A DNA stretch of 64,000 nt from Verrucomicrobiota bacterium (GTDB lineage Bacteria; Verrucomicrobiota; Verrucomicrobiia; Opitutales; UBA953): assembly GCA_016871415.1 (NCBI GenBank), contig VHDL01000004.1, positions 62,001 through 126,000 on the forward strand, written 5' to 3'. Position 1 is the stretch's first letter. Each line of letters starts with the position of its first letter. The notes under the pieces are model-generated. The model saw nothing but the letters and a program-made list of their open reading frames with translations, made no database searches and was not told the DNA's origin. Below, piece after piece: positions 30,585 through 39,746 of this stretch. A program made the position numbers and the translations under genes.

Positions 30585-31520
30585 ATGCAAAGTCCCGTGG
30601 CCGCGAAGAGCGAACCAAAACCCCACAGCGAGACGCAAGTCCGTCACCTTGAAACGGACATCGAGAATCGGCGTTCAAGGCGTCGTGCGGTCGTGGCCGA
30701 CGTGTCGGCCGATTCACGGCCCTGGATGCGCGCCGGGGTGCCCTGCCGTGAGCTGGCCCTCTTCGAAATCGCCCACCTGGGCTTGGCCGAGATGCTGCCT
30801 CCCTATGAGGTCATCCGGGACCGTCAGAGCGGCGCGTTCTTCATGGTGGGGCTGGGCGGACAGGGCCAGGTGCAGGTCGACGGGCGCTGGCGCGCGTTGC
30901 CCCCGGGTCACGCATGCCTGCTGCCCGCAGGGTTGCGCAACCGTTTCCGCATGGGGCGTGGCAAGCGCTGGGAGTTCGCCTGGGTGCGTTTTTCGGGAGG
31001 CATCCGCTCCAACACGATCTTCCGTGCGGGTTCGCCGGTGCTTGCAGAGTTCGATCCCGGACCCTTCCGCGCGGCGGTCGAAGGTCTGATGGCCGAGGCC
31101 GCGGGAGCCGGGTCCTCGCGCCGTGTCCATCAGTGGCTGGAGCTCGTCTACGACTATGTAGGCGGGTTTGCCGGGAGTTTCCGTGGGGATGAACGTCTGA
31201 TGCGGCTCTGGGACCTTGTGCAGTCGCGCCTGGCCGATCCTTGGGACATGCGGACGCTAGCCAGCGCCGCCGGCCTGAGCTTCGAATATCTGAGGCGTCT
31301 CTGTCTGAAGGAGATCGGCCGGACGCCCATGAATCACCTGACGCACCTTCGCATCCAGCAGGCCACCCGGCTGGTCGGGGAGTCGGACATCAAGCTGGAG
31401 GCGTTGGCCCGGCAGGTGGGTTTCGCCAACGGCAACAGTTTCGCGGCCGCCTTCAAACGGAGCACCGGGCACGCGCCCTCGCAATTCAGGGTCCTGCGGT
31501 CATCCGGACGCGCCTCCTGA
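30585..31520 (+). CDS. AraC-family transcriptional regulator
   Basis: 311 residues. An N-terminal cupin-like sensing domain (about 60-180; LPPGHACLLPAGLRNRFRMG) precedes a C-terminal double helix-turn-helix: first helix pair DMRTLASAAGLSFEYLRRLC, then IKLEALARQVGFANGNSFAA and FKRSTGHAPSQFR, the AraC signature. It is divergent from the TIM-barrel/Tm-1-like pair across 59 bp, so it likely regulates them and perhaps itself. It could also act on the large dehydrogenase gene 88 bp downstream. The ligand is unknown. Confidence 0.92.
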   Translation: MQSPVAAKSEPKPHSETQVRHLETDIENRRSRRRAVVADVSADSRPWMRAGVPCRELALFEIAHLGLAEMLPPYEVIRDRQSGAFFMVGLGGQGQVQVDGRWRALPPGHACLLPAGLRNRFRMGRGKRWEFAWVRFSGGIRSNTIFRAGSPVLAEFDPGPFRAAVEGLMAEAAGAGSSRRVHQWLELVYDYVGGFAGSFRGDERLMRLWDLVQSRLADPWDMRTLASAAGLSFEYLRRLCLKEIGRTPMNHLTHLRIQQATRLVGESDIKLEALARQVGFANGNSFAAAFKRSTGHAPSQFRVLRSSGRAS

Positions 31521-31608
31521 GAGGCGATGTGCGTTTGAGAGGGGTAGGGTTGCGCTGAGGGATGAAGTCGGGGATTGAGGGTGGGGTGGAATGGTCCAAT
31601 TTTAAGGC

Positions 31609-34600
31609 ATGCCTTCCCGCTTAGTCCGTTTTCTTGCGCCGGCCTTCCTGGCCGCCGTCCTCAGTGCCGCTCCCGTCCAAGTGCTTGTCGTCAGCGACAA
31701 TCCGGCCGTCTCGGGCCCGCTGGTCAAGTCGCTGGAGGCGACCTCGGCGGCCAGGGCCTTCGCGGCGACGCCCGCTGAACTTCCCGGAAAGTCCGGTCAT
31801 GACGTCATCGTGCTGCACGCCTCGGCCTTCAAGGCGCTGCCCAAGTCCGCTCAGGACGCCGTCGCCGCCCATGCGGCCGCCGGCAAGGGCGTGGTTTCGG
31901 TCCAAGGCGGCATCGCCGGCGGCGACACGGAGTGGGGCCGCAATGTCTTCGGCGGCGGATGGACGGCTGAGAGCCGCAAGTTCCGCAATCTGATGATGCT
32001 GAACATCCGCACTGGCGCCCATCCGGTGCTCAAGGATGCCTCCACGTTCGACCTGCTTGATGACACGGTGTTCGACCTGGCGCTGACCGACAGGATCGAG
32101 GTCCTCGCCGCTTCGTTCACCTCCAAGGTTTCGACGAACCGCAAGAACATCGTCGCCGACGAGACGCGGGCCTCGATCTACGACATCCAGCCTCAGGCCT
32201 GGCTGCACGATTCTGGCAAGCATCGGGCCGCGGTCTTCCTCCAGGGCGGTAATCCCGCCACCTACTCCCACCTCAGCTACCGCACGTTCATCAAGCGCGC
32301 GGTGGCCTGGACGGCCCGCCTCTCGGACGTCGACGCGCTCTGCGTGCCGGCCGACCTCGTGGATCTCCGCTATCCCGCCGGCGGACCGAGCCGCCCGGCT
32401 CAGGAGGCCGCCGCCTTCCAGATGCAGCCCGGCTTCAAGGCCACGCTGATTGCCGCCGAACCCCTCATCAACAAGCCCATCGCGATGCAGTGGGACGAAC
32501 GCGGCCGCCTGTGGGTCGCCGAGACCCCCGAGTATCCCAACGGCCGCCGTCCACTCAACGCCGAGGCCTGGAAGGAGGGCGGGGTGCTCGTGCCCGGCAG
32601 CTACGACCGTCCGGCGCAGGACAAAATCAGCGTGCTCGTCGACACCGACGGCGACGGCGTGGCCGACAAGAAGCAGGTCTTCCACGAGGGTCTCGAGCTC
32701 ATCACTGGCTTCTGCCACTACCGTGACGGCGTGATCGTCGTCTGCCAGCCGCACATCGTCTGGCTCCGTGACACGGACGGCGACGGCAAGGCCGACAAGG
32801 AACAGGTGCTCTACGGAGGCTTCACGCCCGGCGACACCCACTTCGTCGCCAATCACTTCATCCTTGCCCCCGACGGTTGGGTCTACGCCAGCAACGGCGG
32901 CGGCGGCGAAGCCTTCTCGATTTCCAATCCCGAGAAGAAGGTCCGTCTTTCGTCCGGCACGTTCCGTTTCCGTCCCGACGGATCGGCCATCGAGCAGATC
33001 GCCTCCCAGGGCGGCAACAGTTTCGGCAATGAGGTGACCTCCGACATGGAGCTCTACCACGGCAAGGCCACCAACGGTAATCCCATCCAGCATGTCGTCC
33101 TACCGGAGTCCATCCTCGCCAAGGTCCCGGGCACGCCCGCCAAGGCCTTCAACGCCGTCAATCCCCGCCGACCCGTCATCCGTGCCGACCTCCCGGACCG
33201 CGCGCCGCTGCTGCAGATCGACCAAGTCGGATTCTACACCGCCGCCTGCGCGGTGACGGTGCAGGAGCATGGTGCTTGGCCCGACGCCTATCGCGACACG
33301 ATCTTCATCACGGAACCGATCCTCGACATCATCCACCACGAGAAGCTCGTCCCTGGAGGCGGCACGTTCACGGGTGAGCTTCTGCTGAAGGACCGCGAGT
33401 GGCTGCGTTCCATGGACCACTGGTTCTGCCCAGTCGCGCTGCAGTTCGGTCCCGATGGTGCGCTCTACGTCCTGGACTTCTACACGCCCGTCGTCGCCCA
33501 CAATGACACCCGCGGCCCGCTTCACTCCAAGTCCGGCGCTTCGGTGCGCCCCGACCGCGAGCACTACTTCGGCCGCATCTGGCGCATCCAGCATGACGAA
33601 GCCAAGGCCCTCTCCCATCCCGACCTTTCCAAGGCCGACGTCGGCGCCCTCGTGGCGGCCCTCGGCCATCCCAACAAGGTCGTCCGATTCAACGCCCTGC
33701 GTTCCCTGATGGAGCGTGACTCCGGCCTGCAGGCCTCGGCCACGGGCCCCCTCAACGCCCTGGCCCGTTCCAACGGCCTGCCCGAGGCCCGCGTGCTGGC
33801 CCTGTGGGCGCTTAAGCGGCTTGACCGTCTGGAGCCCGGCCTGCTCGCCACCATGGCCACCGATGCGTCCGCCGCGGTGCGCAAGAACGCCTTCCTCGTC
33901 GCCGAGGCCGGCCGCATCAGCCTGCCCGCCGCCGCCCTCAGGGCCGGTGTGACCGATTCCGATGACCGCGTACGTCTCGCCGCCCTCCGTGCGATGGGCG
34001 CCGCCGAACTCGACGCCGAGGCCGGCTCGCTCCTGCTTTCCACCTGGGCCAACGCCCATGAGGCCGCCGCCGCCACCGCCGCCGCGTCGGCGAACCCCGC
34101 CTCCACGCTCGAGGTGATGCTCGCCGGCAAGGCGCCGGCCAAGGTCGAATTCGCCGTCTCGCTCGCCGCCACGCTCTCGCCGGAGTCCGCCGCCAAGGTC
34201 ATCCGTGCCGCCGCAGGCTCCAAGGACTCCGCCCTGGCCTCCGCCCTCCTGCGCGAAATCGCCGTGCGTCGCATCGCGGCGCCGGCCGACCTGGGTTCCG
34301 TGAGGGACGCCTTCCGTCGACTCCTGTCCGCCGACGCTTTGGTGGCTTCTTCCGCCGCATCCGTCGCGGCCTCGTGGTTCACCGACGGTTCCTTGAACGC
34401 CGAACTGACTCCTCTGGTGAAGCGTCTCGTCCCGGCGCTCACGGATGCCTCGGTGCCCGTTGAGTCACGCGTCTCCGACGCCCGCACGCTCGTGGCGCTG
34501 CGCAACACCGACGCCTCCGTCCGCACTGCGCTCACCGCGGCCCTTTCCGGGTCGGCTTCCGACGCCATCGGCGGTACGATTGTCGAGGCCCTCTCCGCCA

Positions 34601-36714
34601 GCGGCGACCTCTCCTACGGCTCCGTCCTCGCCGCCGCCTTCCCGAAGTCAGCCGGACTCCTCCGCACCGCCATCTTCAACGCACTCGTGAGCCGTTCCGA
34701 GTGGGCGGCGCTGCTGCTCAACGCCCTCGAGGCGAAGTCGATCTCCCCGATGCAGCTCGGCCCGCTCCAGACCTCCCAGCTCATCCGTCACCCCGACGCC
34801 GCCGTCTCCAAGCGGGCTGAGGCCGTCCTCGCCAAGCTCAACGCCGGCAGCAGCCCCGCGAAGGACGACCTCGTCTCCCGCCTGCGTCCCGAGGTCGAAA
34901 AGCCGGGCGACGTCGCCAAGGGCAAGGAGGTCTTCTTGGCCGCCTGCGCCGTCTGCCACAAGATCGGCGACCAAGGCAACGAATTCGGGCCCAACCTGCA
35001 GGGCATCGGATCCCATCCTCCCGCCGAGATGCTCGTGCACATCGTCGATCCCAACCGCATGGTGGACGACGAGCACCGCACCTGGAACCTCCGCATGAAG
35101 GACGGCACGCAGTATTCGGCGCTCATCGCCAGCGAAAATCCGACCTTCGTGAAGCTCAAGCTGCCTGGCGGACAGTCCGCCGAGCTCAAGGTCACCGACA
35201 TCGCCGAGCGCGCCAAGTCGCCGAATTCCCTCATGCCCGAGGGCTTCGAATCCCTCGGCGCCGAAGGCCTGCGCAACGTCATCGCCTACCTTCGCAGCGT
35301 CGCCGTGCGCGCCGAGGGCGTGACGGTGGGACGCTTCCGCCTGCTCGACCTCGGACCGGTCTTCACCGCCTCGACCGCCACGGGGCTCTACGCCAGCAAG
35401 GAGGCCAAGCGCGACACGCTGCCCTTCGCGCAATTCGGACAGGTTCAGTCCAACGGCGTGCCCTACAAGGTGGTGGATCCCAAGGACTCCAAGGACGGCC
35501 TGAACGTCATCGTGCTCAAGGGCGGTGCCTTCAACGGGGCTTACTCCAAGTCCTTCCCCCGGAAGGTGGATATTCCCGTCGGCTCGGTCGCCAATCGCAT
35601 CCACTTCCTCGGAGCCGTCGGCGGCTGGGGCGCCCACGGTGACGCCGTCGCCATGATCGCCGAGCTGCACTTCCTCAGCGGCAAGGTGCAGAGGAAGGTC
35701 TTCTACGGAGGCGTCGACTTCGCCGACTACAACGGCACGGGTGACGTCCCGCGTTCCAAGTCCGCCAGCCAGCTGCTTTCCGGCGACGGACGCCAGGTCC
35801 GTACGCTCTGGATACCCGTCGAAAGCGACGAGGTTATCGACAAGCTCGTCCTCAGTTCCGAGGACACCCCCATCGCCCCGACGACCGTGGCCGTCACCAT
35901 CGAGATCGGCGGTCCGCCCAATCCTCCGCCCGGCAAGAATGACGACGCCCCGAAGGGCAAGGGGAAGAAATCCAAGGCCAAGGACGAGGGGCCCAGCGAC
36001 CTGCTGCCCAAGGATCATCCCAAGACCACCCAGGCCTTCGGTCAGGCCTTCGGGCCGCGCAAGGCCGGCCAGCTGCGCGTTCTGGTGGCCGGTGCCGGAA
36101 GCTCCCACAACTTCCCGGCCTTCTTCCTGGGCACCGATGCGCTCACGGCCAAGGCTGCCGGCTACGACGTCGCATCCACGCCCAACCTGAAGGAGACCCT
36201 CGCGCTCATGCCGCAGGCGGACCTGCTGCTCTTCAGCGGTAATCATGCCCAGTTCGGCACGCCCGATTTCCAGAAGGCCATCCGTGACTTCGCCGCGGCG
36301 GGGAAGGGCATCGTGCTCCTGCACGCCGCCACCTGGTATAACTGGCCTCTCGAGACCAAGTATAACGACGAGTTCGTCTGCGGGGGTGCCCGTGGTCACG
36401 GTCACAGCGACTTCCCGTTCACCGTCACCAAGCCCGAGCATCCGGTCATGAAGGGCATACCCGCGACCTTCGTGATCAATGACGAGAGCTACAACGTCGA
36501 GCTCACCCGCCCCGAGGGCGCCGAAGTCCTGGGCACCATCCCGCGGCAGAACCCCAAGGAAGGTCAGTCCAAGATCCTACCGTCCGTCTGGACCGTCAAG
36601 TATCCCGGCGCCCGGGTCGTCTGCATCGCCCTCGGTCACGACGAGAAGTCGCACGACCATCCCGCCTACAAGCAGCTCCTCCTGAACTCCCTCACCTGGG
36701 TATCGCAGAAGTAG
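31609..36714 (+). CDS. secreted multi-domain protein: ThuA - PVC propeller dehydrogenase - HEAT - cytochrome c - ThuA
   Basis: 1701 residues with a signal peptide (about 1-20). Domains in order: a ThuA-like Rossmann domain (about 22-245); a PVC-type membrane-bound dehydrogenase propeller (about 262-655) starting FQMQPGFKATLIAAEP and carrying two DTDGDGxADK calcium-loop-like motifs; HEAT-like repeats (about 667-1085); a cytochrome c domain with CAVCHK (Cys1113, Cys1116, His1117); a beta-rich NPCBM-like domain (about 1237-1437; GAVGGWGAHGDAVAMI); a Lys/Pro-rich linker; and a second ThuA domain (about 1486-1701; GNHAQFGTPDFQKAI, GARGHGHSDFPF). Such proteins probably oxidise sugars and pass electrons to a heme. 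Having ThuA at both ends is unusual. The substrate is unknown. Confidence 0.88.
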   Translation: MPSRLVRFLAPAFLAAVLSAAPVQVLVVSDNPAVSGPLVKSLEATSAARAFAATPAELPGKSGHDVIVLHASAFKALPKSAQDAVAAHAAAGKGVVSVQGGIAGGDTEWGRNVFGGGWTAESRKFRNLMMLNIRTGAHPVLKDASTFDLLDDTVFDLALTDRIEVLAASFTSKVSTNRKNIVADETRASIYDIQPQAWLHDSGKHRAAVFLQGGNPATYSHLSYRTFIKRAVAWTARLSDVDALCVPADLVDLRYPAGGPSRPAQEAAAFQMQPGFKATLIAAEPLINKPIAMQWDERGRLWVAETPEYPNGRRPLNAEAWKEGGVLVPGSYDRPAQDKISVLVDTDGDGVADKKQVFHEGLELITGFCHYRDGVIVVCQPHIVWLRDTDGDGKADKEQVLYGGFTPGDTHFVANHFILAPDGWVYASNGGGGEAFSISNPEKKVRLSSGTFRFRPDGSAIEQIASQGGNSFGNEVTSDMELYHGKATNGNPIQHVVLPESILAKVPGTPAKAFNAVNPRRPVIRADLPDRAPLLQIDQVGFYTAACAVTVQEHGAWPDAYRDTIFITEPILDIIHHEKLVPGGGTFTGELLLKDREWLRSMDHWFCPVALQFGPDGALYVLDFYTPVVAHNDTRGPLHSKSGASVRPDREHYFGRIWRIQHDEAKALSHPDLSKADVGALVAALGHPNKVVRFNALRSLMERDSGLQASATGPLNALARSNGLPEARVLALWALKRLDRLEPGLLATMATDASAAVRKNAFLVAEAGRISLPAAALRAGVTDSDDRVRLAALRAMGAAELDAEAGSLLLSTWANAHEAAAATAAASANPASTLEVMLAGKAPAKVEFAVSLAATLSPESAAKVIRAAAGSKDSALASALLREIAVRRIAAPADLGSVRDAFRRLLSADALVASSAASVAASWFTDGSLNAELTPLVKRLVPALTDASVPVESRVSDARTLVALRNTDASVRTALTAALSGSASDAIGGTIVEALSASGDLSYGSVLAAAFPKSAGLLRTAIFNALVSRSEWAALLLNALEAKSISPMQLGPLQTSQLIRHPDAAVSKRAEAVLAKLNAGSSPAKDDLVSRLRPEVEKPGDVAKGKEVFLAACAVCHKIGDQGNEFGPNLQGIGSHPPAEMLVHIVDPNRMVDDEHRTWNLRMKDGTQYSALIASENPTFVKLKLPGGQSAELKVTDIAERAKSPNSLMPEGFESLGAEGLRNVIAYLRSVAVRAEGVTVGRFRLLDLGPVFTASTATGLYASKEAKRDTLPFAQFGQVQSNGVPYKVVDPKDSKDGLNVIVLKGGAFNGAYSKSFPRKVDIPVGSVANRIHFLGAVGGWGAHGDAVAMIAELHFLSGKVQRKVFYGGVDFADYNGTGDVPRSKSASQLLSGDGRQVRTLWIPVESDEVIDKLVLSSEDTPIAPTTVAVTIEIGGPPNPPPGKNDDAPKGKGKKSKAKDEGPSDLLPKDHPKTTQAFGQAFGPRKAGQLRVLVAGAGSSHNFPAFFLGTDALTAKAAGYDVASTPNLKETLALMPQADLLLFSGNHAQFGTPDFQKAIRDFAAAGKGIVLLHAATWYNWPLETKYNDEFVCGGARGHGHSDFPFTVTKPEHPVMKGIPATFVINDESYNVELTRPEGAEVLGTIPRQNPKEGQSKILPSVWTVKYPGARVVCIALGHDEKSHDHPAYKQLLLNSLTWVSQK

Positions 36715-36771
36715 GCATCCTGTTCACGCCCCTTGTCACCGTGTCCCCCTGTCACCTTGCCCCCTGATCTC

Positions 36772-37068
36772 ATGGTCTACCACTACGGCACATTCATCTT
36801 CAAGCCGGGCGTCACCCAGGCCCAGATTGACCGCTGTTTCGCCGAGATGCGGGGCATGGTCGGCAAGATCCCCGGCCTCCTGTCCATGAAGCACGGTCCC
36901 TACGAGAGCCCCGAGGGTCTCAACGACGGCTTCACGCACGGCTTCGTCATGACCTTCGACAACCCGCAGAGCCGCGACGCCTACCTGCCGCACCCTGAGC
37001 ACGAACGCGTGAAGGAGATCGTCGTCCCGAACCTCCAGCGCGTCATGGTCTTCGATTTCACCATCTGA
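36772..37068 (+). CDS. Dabb-domain protein (stress-responsive alpha/beta barrel)
   Basis: 98 residues from ATG 36772 (MVYHYGTFIFKPGVTQAQID). The pattern of an opening strand, ...GMVGKIPGLLSMKHGP..., FVMTFDNPQSRDAYLPHPEH, and a closing VMVFDF strand matches Dabb (dimeric ferredoxin-like) proteins. No catalytic role can be assigned. The frame is open from 36733, but homology begins at 36772. It follows the large dehydrogenase by 57 bp in the same direction. A decayed copy of its 3' end lies at 38793-38868. Confidence 0.85.
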   Translation: MVYHYGTFIFKPGVTQAQIDRCFAEMRGMVGKIPGLLSMKHGPYESPEGLNDGFTHGFVMTFDNPQSRDAYLPHPEHERVKEIVVPNLQRVMVFDFTI

Positions 37069-37095
37069 GGATGGGTTCGAATCCCATCCTCTCCG
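37067..37095 (+). other. tRNA-Ser 3'-end-like sequence / hairpin at the Dabb stop
   Basis: The sequence overlaps the Dabb stop codon. It contains a T-arm pattern (ATGGG, loop TTCGAAT, CCCAT) followed by CCTCTCCG, the acceptor end and G73 typical of bacterial tRNA-Ser. No CCA follows and no 5' tRNA half is present. The stem actually extends to 9 bp (GAGGATGGG with its complement), so it may be just a bidirectional terminator between convergent Dabb and mqo. If it is a tRNA fragment, it would mark an integration site. Confidence 0.4.
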
Positions 37096-37147
37096 ATCCG
37101 CGACGCGGCTCGCGACGAAGGGTTGGTCTCCAAGGTTGATCCGCCGG

Positions 37148-38653
37148 TCAGCTTGCCCGGAGCCCGAGGACCTTATCCGCCTGCTGGCTATACTCGCGGT
37201 ACTTCTCGGCGTTCTCAGGCAGCTTGATATCCAGGTCGTAGGTCGGGATCATCGCCTTCATCCGCGCATGCCCCTCTGGGCTGGCGAGCAGGGCGGGGAA
37301 GCATTTGCGGATGATCTCGAGCACGATATTCACCGAGACCGAGGCACCCGGCGAGGCTCCGAGCAGCGCGGAGATGCTGCAAGCGGCATCGGTGATGACC
37401 TCGGTGCCGTAGTGGACAATGCCGGCCTGACCATCCGTCTTCTTGATGGCCTGCACCCGAATGCCTGCGTCGATCAACTTCCAGTCCGCAACCCGGGCGG
37501 CCGGATAGAAAATCTTCAGCACCTCGATGCGGTTCCGCATGCTCTGCGTGCCCTGCTGGATGAGGTAGCGGACAAGGTCGAGGTTATGAATGCCGATATT
37601 GACGAGGGTCGAGAGATTATCCGGACGAATGGAGAAGGGCAGGTCGGTGTAGCGGCCCTGCTGGTGCAGGAATTTCATCGTCCAGGCGGCGAAAGGACCG
37701 AAAAGCAGCGTCTTCCTGCCATCCAAGATGCGGGTATCGAGGTGCGGCACGGCCATCGTCGGGGCCGCGGGGAGCGGTTGACCATAGACCTTTGCTTGGT
37801 GCTTCTCAACGACTTCCGGATTGTCGCAGATGAGCCACTGGCCGCCGATAGGGAAACCACCCAGGCCCTTTGCCTCCGGAATGCCGGACATCTGTAGCAG
37901 CGGAAGCGTGCCGCCGCCCGCGCCGACAAAGACGAACTTGGCACGGTTTGTCCGAACACGGCCCGTCGCTGACTCCTTGGCACGGACTTCCCAGCCCGTG
38001 CCGTCTCTACGCAGTCCGATCACGCGATGGCCGGAGGCGATCCCGCATCCCTCCTGCCGTCTCAGCCAGCTCAGCAGCTTGCGAGAGATGGCGCCAAAGT
38101 TCACATCGGTTCCTCCGTCCATCTTGGTCGCGGCAATGGGTCCGTCTCCCCGACCTTCGACCAGGAGCGGCGCCCAACTCGCGATGGTGGTGCGGTCGGT
38201 CGTGAAGACCATCTCCCGGAAGAAATGGTGGGCCGACATTCCGGCGTGGCGGGCCTTGAGGAATTCCACCTGGTCGGCTCCATGCACGAAGCTGATGTGG
38301 GGGACGGGATTGATGAATTCCCGCGGGTCGCTGGCCATATCGTTGGCCACCGCGTAGCTCCAGAAGTGTTTCGATTGCTCGAACTGCTCGAAGATCTCGA
38401 TGACCTTGGCCACCTTCACCGAGCCATCCGCCTCGCGTTTGGGCGTGTAACTCAGCTCGCAGATCCCCGCGTGCCCGGTGCCGGCGTTATTCCAGCCATC
38501 CGAACTCTCCTGCGCCAAACCATCGCTGGCCTCGTAGAGCTGGATGGAAAGTCGCGGATCGAGCCGCTTCAACATCGCTCCGAGATTGGCCGACATCACC
38601 CCGCTGCCAATCAGGATGACATCGGGATTTTCAACGTGGGTGGCGGTCGGCAT
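37148..38653 (-). CDS. mqo: malate:quinone oxidoreductase
   Basis: 501 residues, the usual Mqo length. The FAD-binding motif ILIGSGVMSANLGAML lies near residue 14, followed by SSDGWNNAGTGHAGICELSY, a strong family signature. Further conserved blocks are GFPIGGQWLICDNPEVV and SALLGASPGASVSVNI. It oxidises malate to oxaloacetate and passes electrons to the quinone pool, bypassing NAD malate dehydrogenase. Third positions are visibly less G/C-rich than in neighbours. It is flanked by the Dabb gene on one side and a Dabb remnant on the other, which suggests acquisition. Confidence 0.96.
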   Translation of the reverse strand: MPTATHVENPDVILIGSGVMSANLGAMLKRLDPRLSIQLYEASDGLAQESSDGWNNAGTGHAGICELSYTPKREADGSVKVAKVIEIFEQFEQSKHFWSYAVANDMASDPREFINPVPHISFVHGADQVEFLKARHAGMSAHHFFREMVFTTDRTTIASWAPLLVEGRGDGPIAATKMDGGTDVNFGAISRKLLSWLRRQEGCGIASGHRVIGLRRDGTGWEVRAKESATGRVRTNRAKFVFVGAGGGTLPLLQMSGIPEAKGLGGFPIGGQWLICDNPEVVEKHQAKVYGQPLPAAPTMAVPHLDTRILDGRKTLLFGPFAAWTMKFLHQQGRYTDLPFSIRPDNLSTLVNIGIHNLDLVRYLIQQGTQSMRNRIEVLKIFYPAARVADWKLIDAGIRVQAIKKTDGQAGIVHYGTEVITDAACSISALLGASPGASVSVNIVLEIIRKCFPALLASPEGHARMKAMIPTYDLDIKLPENAEKYREYSQQADKVLGLRAS

Positions 38654-38792
38654 TCGTGTGTAAACGTTGGCTGATGGACGTTGGGAGATGGTCAGGTCGG
38701 GATGTCAGAGGATTCACCGAGACGCTTTTGCAAGCCATAGCCCTTACTCCTCGCATGGCAAGTACGTTGGGAGTCGAACACGGGGTCAGGCC

Positions 38793-38868
38793 CCGCACCC
38801 GAGCACCAGCGCGAGAAGGAGATCGTCGTCCCGATTTTGAGCGAGTGATGGTTTTTGACTTTACCGTC
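38793..38868 (+). pseudogene. remnant of a second Dabb gene (3' end, frameshifted)
   Basis: About 75 bp aligning with the last 26 codons of the Dabb gene at 36772-37068, including a 20-bp exact match. Read with one base added it gives PEHQREKEIVVP-IL then ERVMVFDFTV, against PEHERVKEIVVP and QRVMVFDFTI in the intact protein. One missing base after the IVVP block brings a TGA into frame. Nothing else of the gene survives nearby. It lies in the 232-bp spacer between mqo and the PrsW-like gene. Confidence 0.75.
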
Positions 38869-38885
38869 CGAAGGCTTTCGGCTCC

Positions 38886-39722
38886 TCAGGCTTTTGCGGG
38901 ATTACTCCAGTGCCACTTCTGGCAATGCGGGCACCGTTCGTATCTTGACCTGCCCAGATTGATCGCGAGCAGCGGTGGGTCGTAATGGCTGCCGCATCCA
39001 GGGCATGCGCGCCGACCATAGAAGGTGAGGACGCCCTGACTTAACCATAGCAGGAGAGCCGCCGAGGCTATCAGCAGGAGCACCAGATGGCATTGCACGA
39101 AGATCGACCATGTTCCTGCGCCCAAGTTGCCTACGTTCCAATTCATCAGGAAGATAGGCATGTTGCCAATCCAGTGGAACAGCACCGCCCCCAGGAATCC
39201 CAGGACGATCCGCTGGCGAAGGCCCCAGAGCGTCATGGCGACGAAGGCACTGTGAAACAGGCAGGTCATCAATCTTTTTGATGCGAAGCCGCCGAAATCA
39301 TGGAAGGGAAGCGCGGCGTATCTCGGCACTTCCGCTATCTTGTGGGCAACGAACCAGACTTCGCCCAATGCAAAACCTACCCCGATTGCGAAGGCGTAGC
39401 GCACCAGATTCTCTGGCCTGATATCTCGCCTGATCAGCGGGATGAGCAAAGGGATCAGCTTTGCTGACTCTTCTGTCAGCGGGGCCTAGAATGTCTTGGC
39501 TGCCAGATAGGCGATTCCTGAATGGTCAAGATGGGCAGCCAGCCAGCCGTCTAGCGGAATCCGGACGAGATAGTAAGCCAGCGGCTGCAATGGCAGCGAG
39601 ACGAGGGCGGCGAGCCATAGGTATCGGCGATCAACGGTTGCGACTCCCTTGAAGGTCTTGAGGCCGAAAACCGCGATGATGGCGACCGTCGTCAGGAGCG
39701 CCGCTGTATGAATGCCTAACAT
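38886..39722 (-). pseudogene. PrsW-like intramembrane protease gene with in-frame amber stop
   Basis: Two open pieces share one frame: 39722-39486 (78 codons, ending KTF then TAG) and codons running on to 38886. Read through the TAG, the product is 278 residues with several TM segments and the PrsW-type motifs: APLTEESAKL (E-E-x-x-K), GVGFALGEVWF (F-x3-E), LFHSAF, and LFHWIGN. The C terminus adds a zinc ribbon (CPGCG and CPHCQ). The amber lies three codons before the EE motif and no good start follows it, so the catalytic part would not be made without readthrough. A sequencing error or recent mutation (for example from a Tyr codon) is the simplest explanation. Confidence 0.75.
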
Positions 39723-39746
39723 GTCCGGACGTGCATGCGACCGTGC

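Noticed and set aside
39449-39451. TTG start for a separate 187-residue protein after the amber codon
   Set aside because: It would drop the E-E-x-x-K active-site motif and start mid-helix; the two pieces are one interrupted gene.
39486-39488. TAG as pyrrolysine or programmed readthrough
   Set aside because: No pyrrolysine genes or readthrough signal are visible; mutation or sequencing error is simpler.
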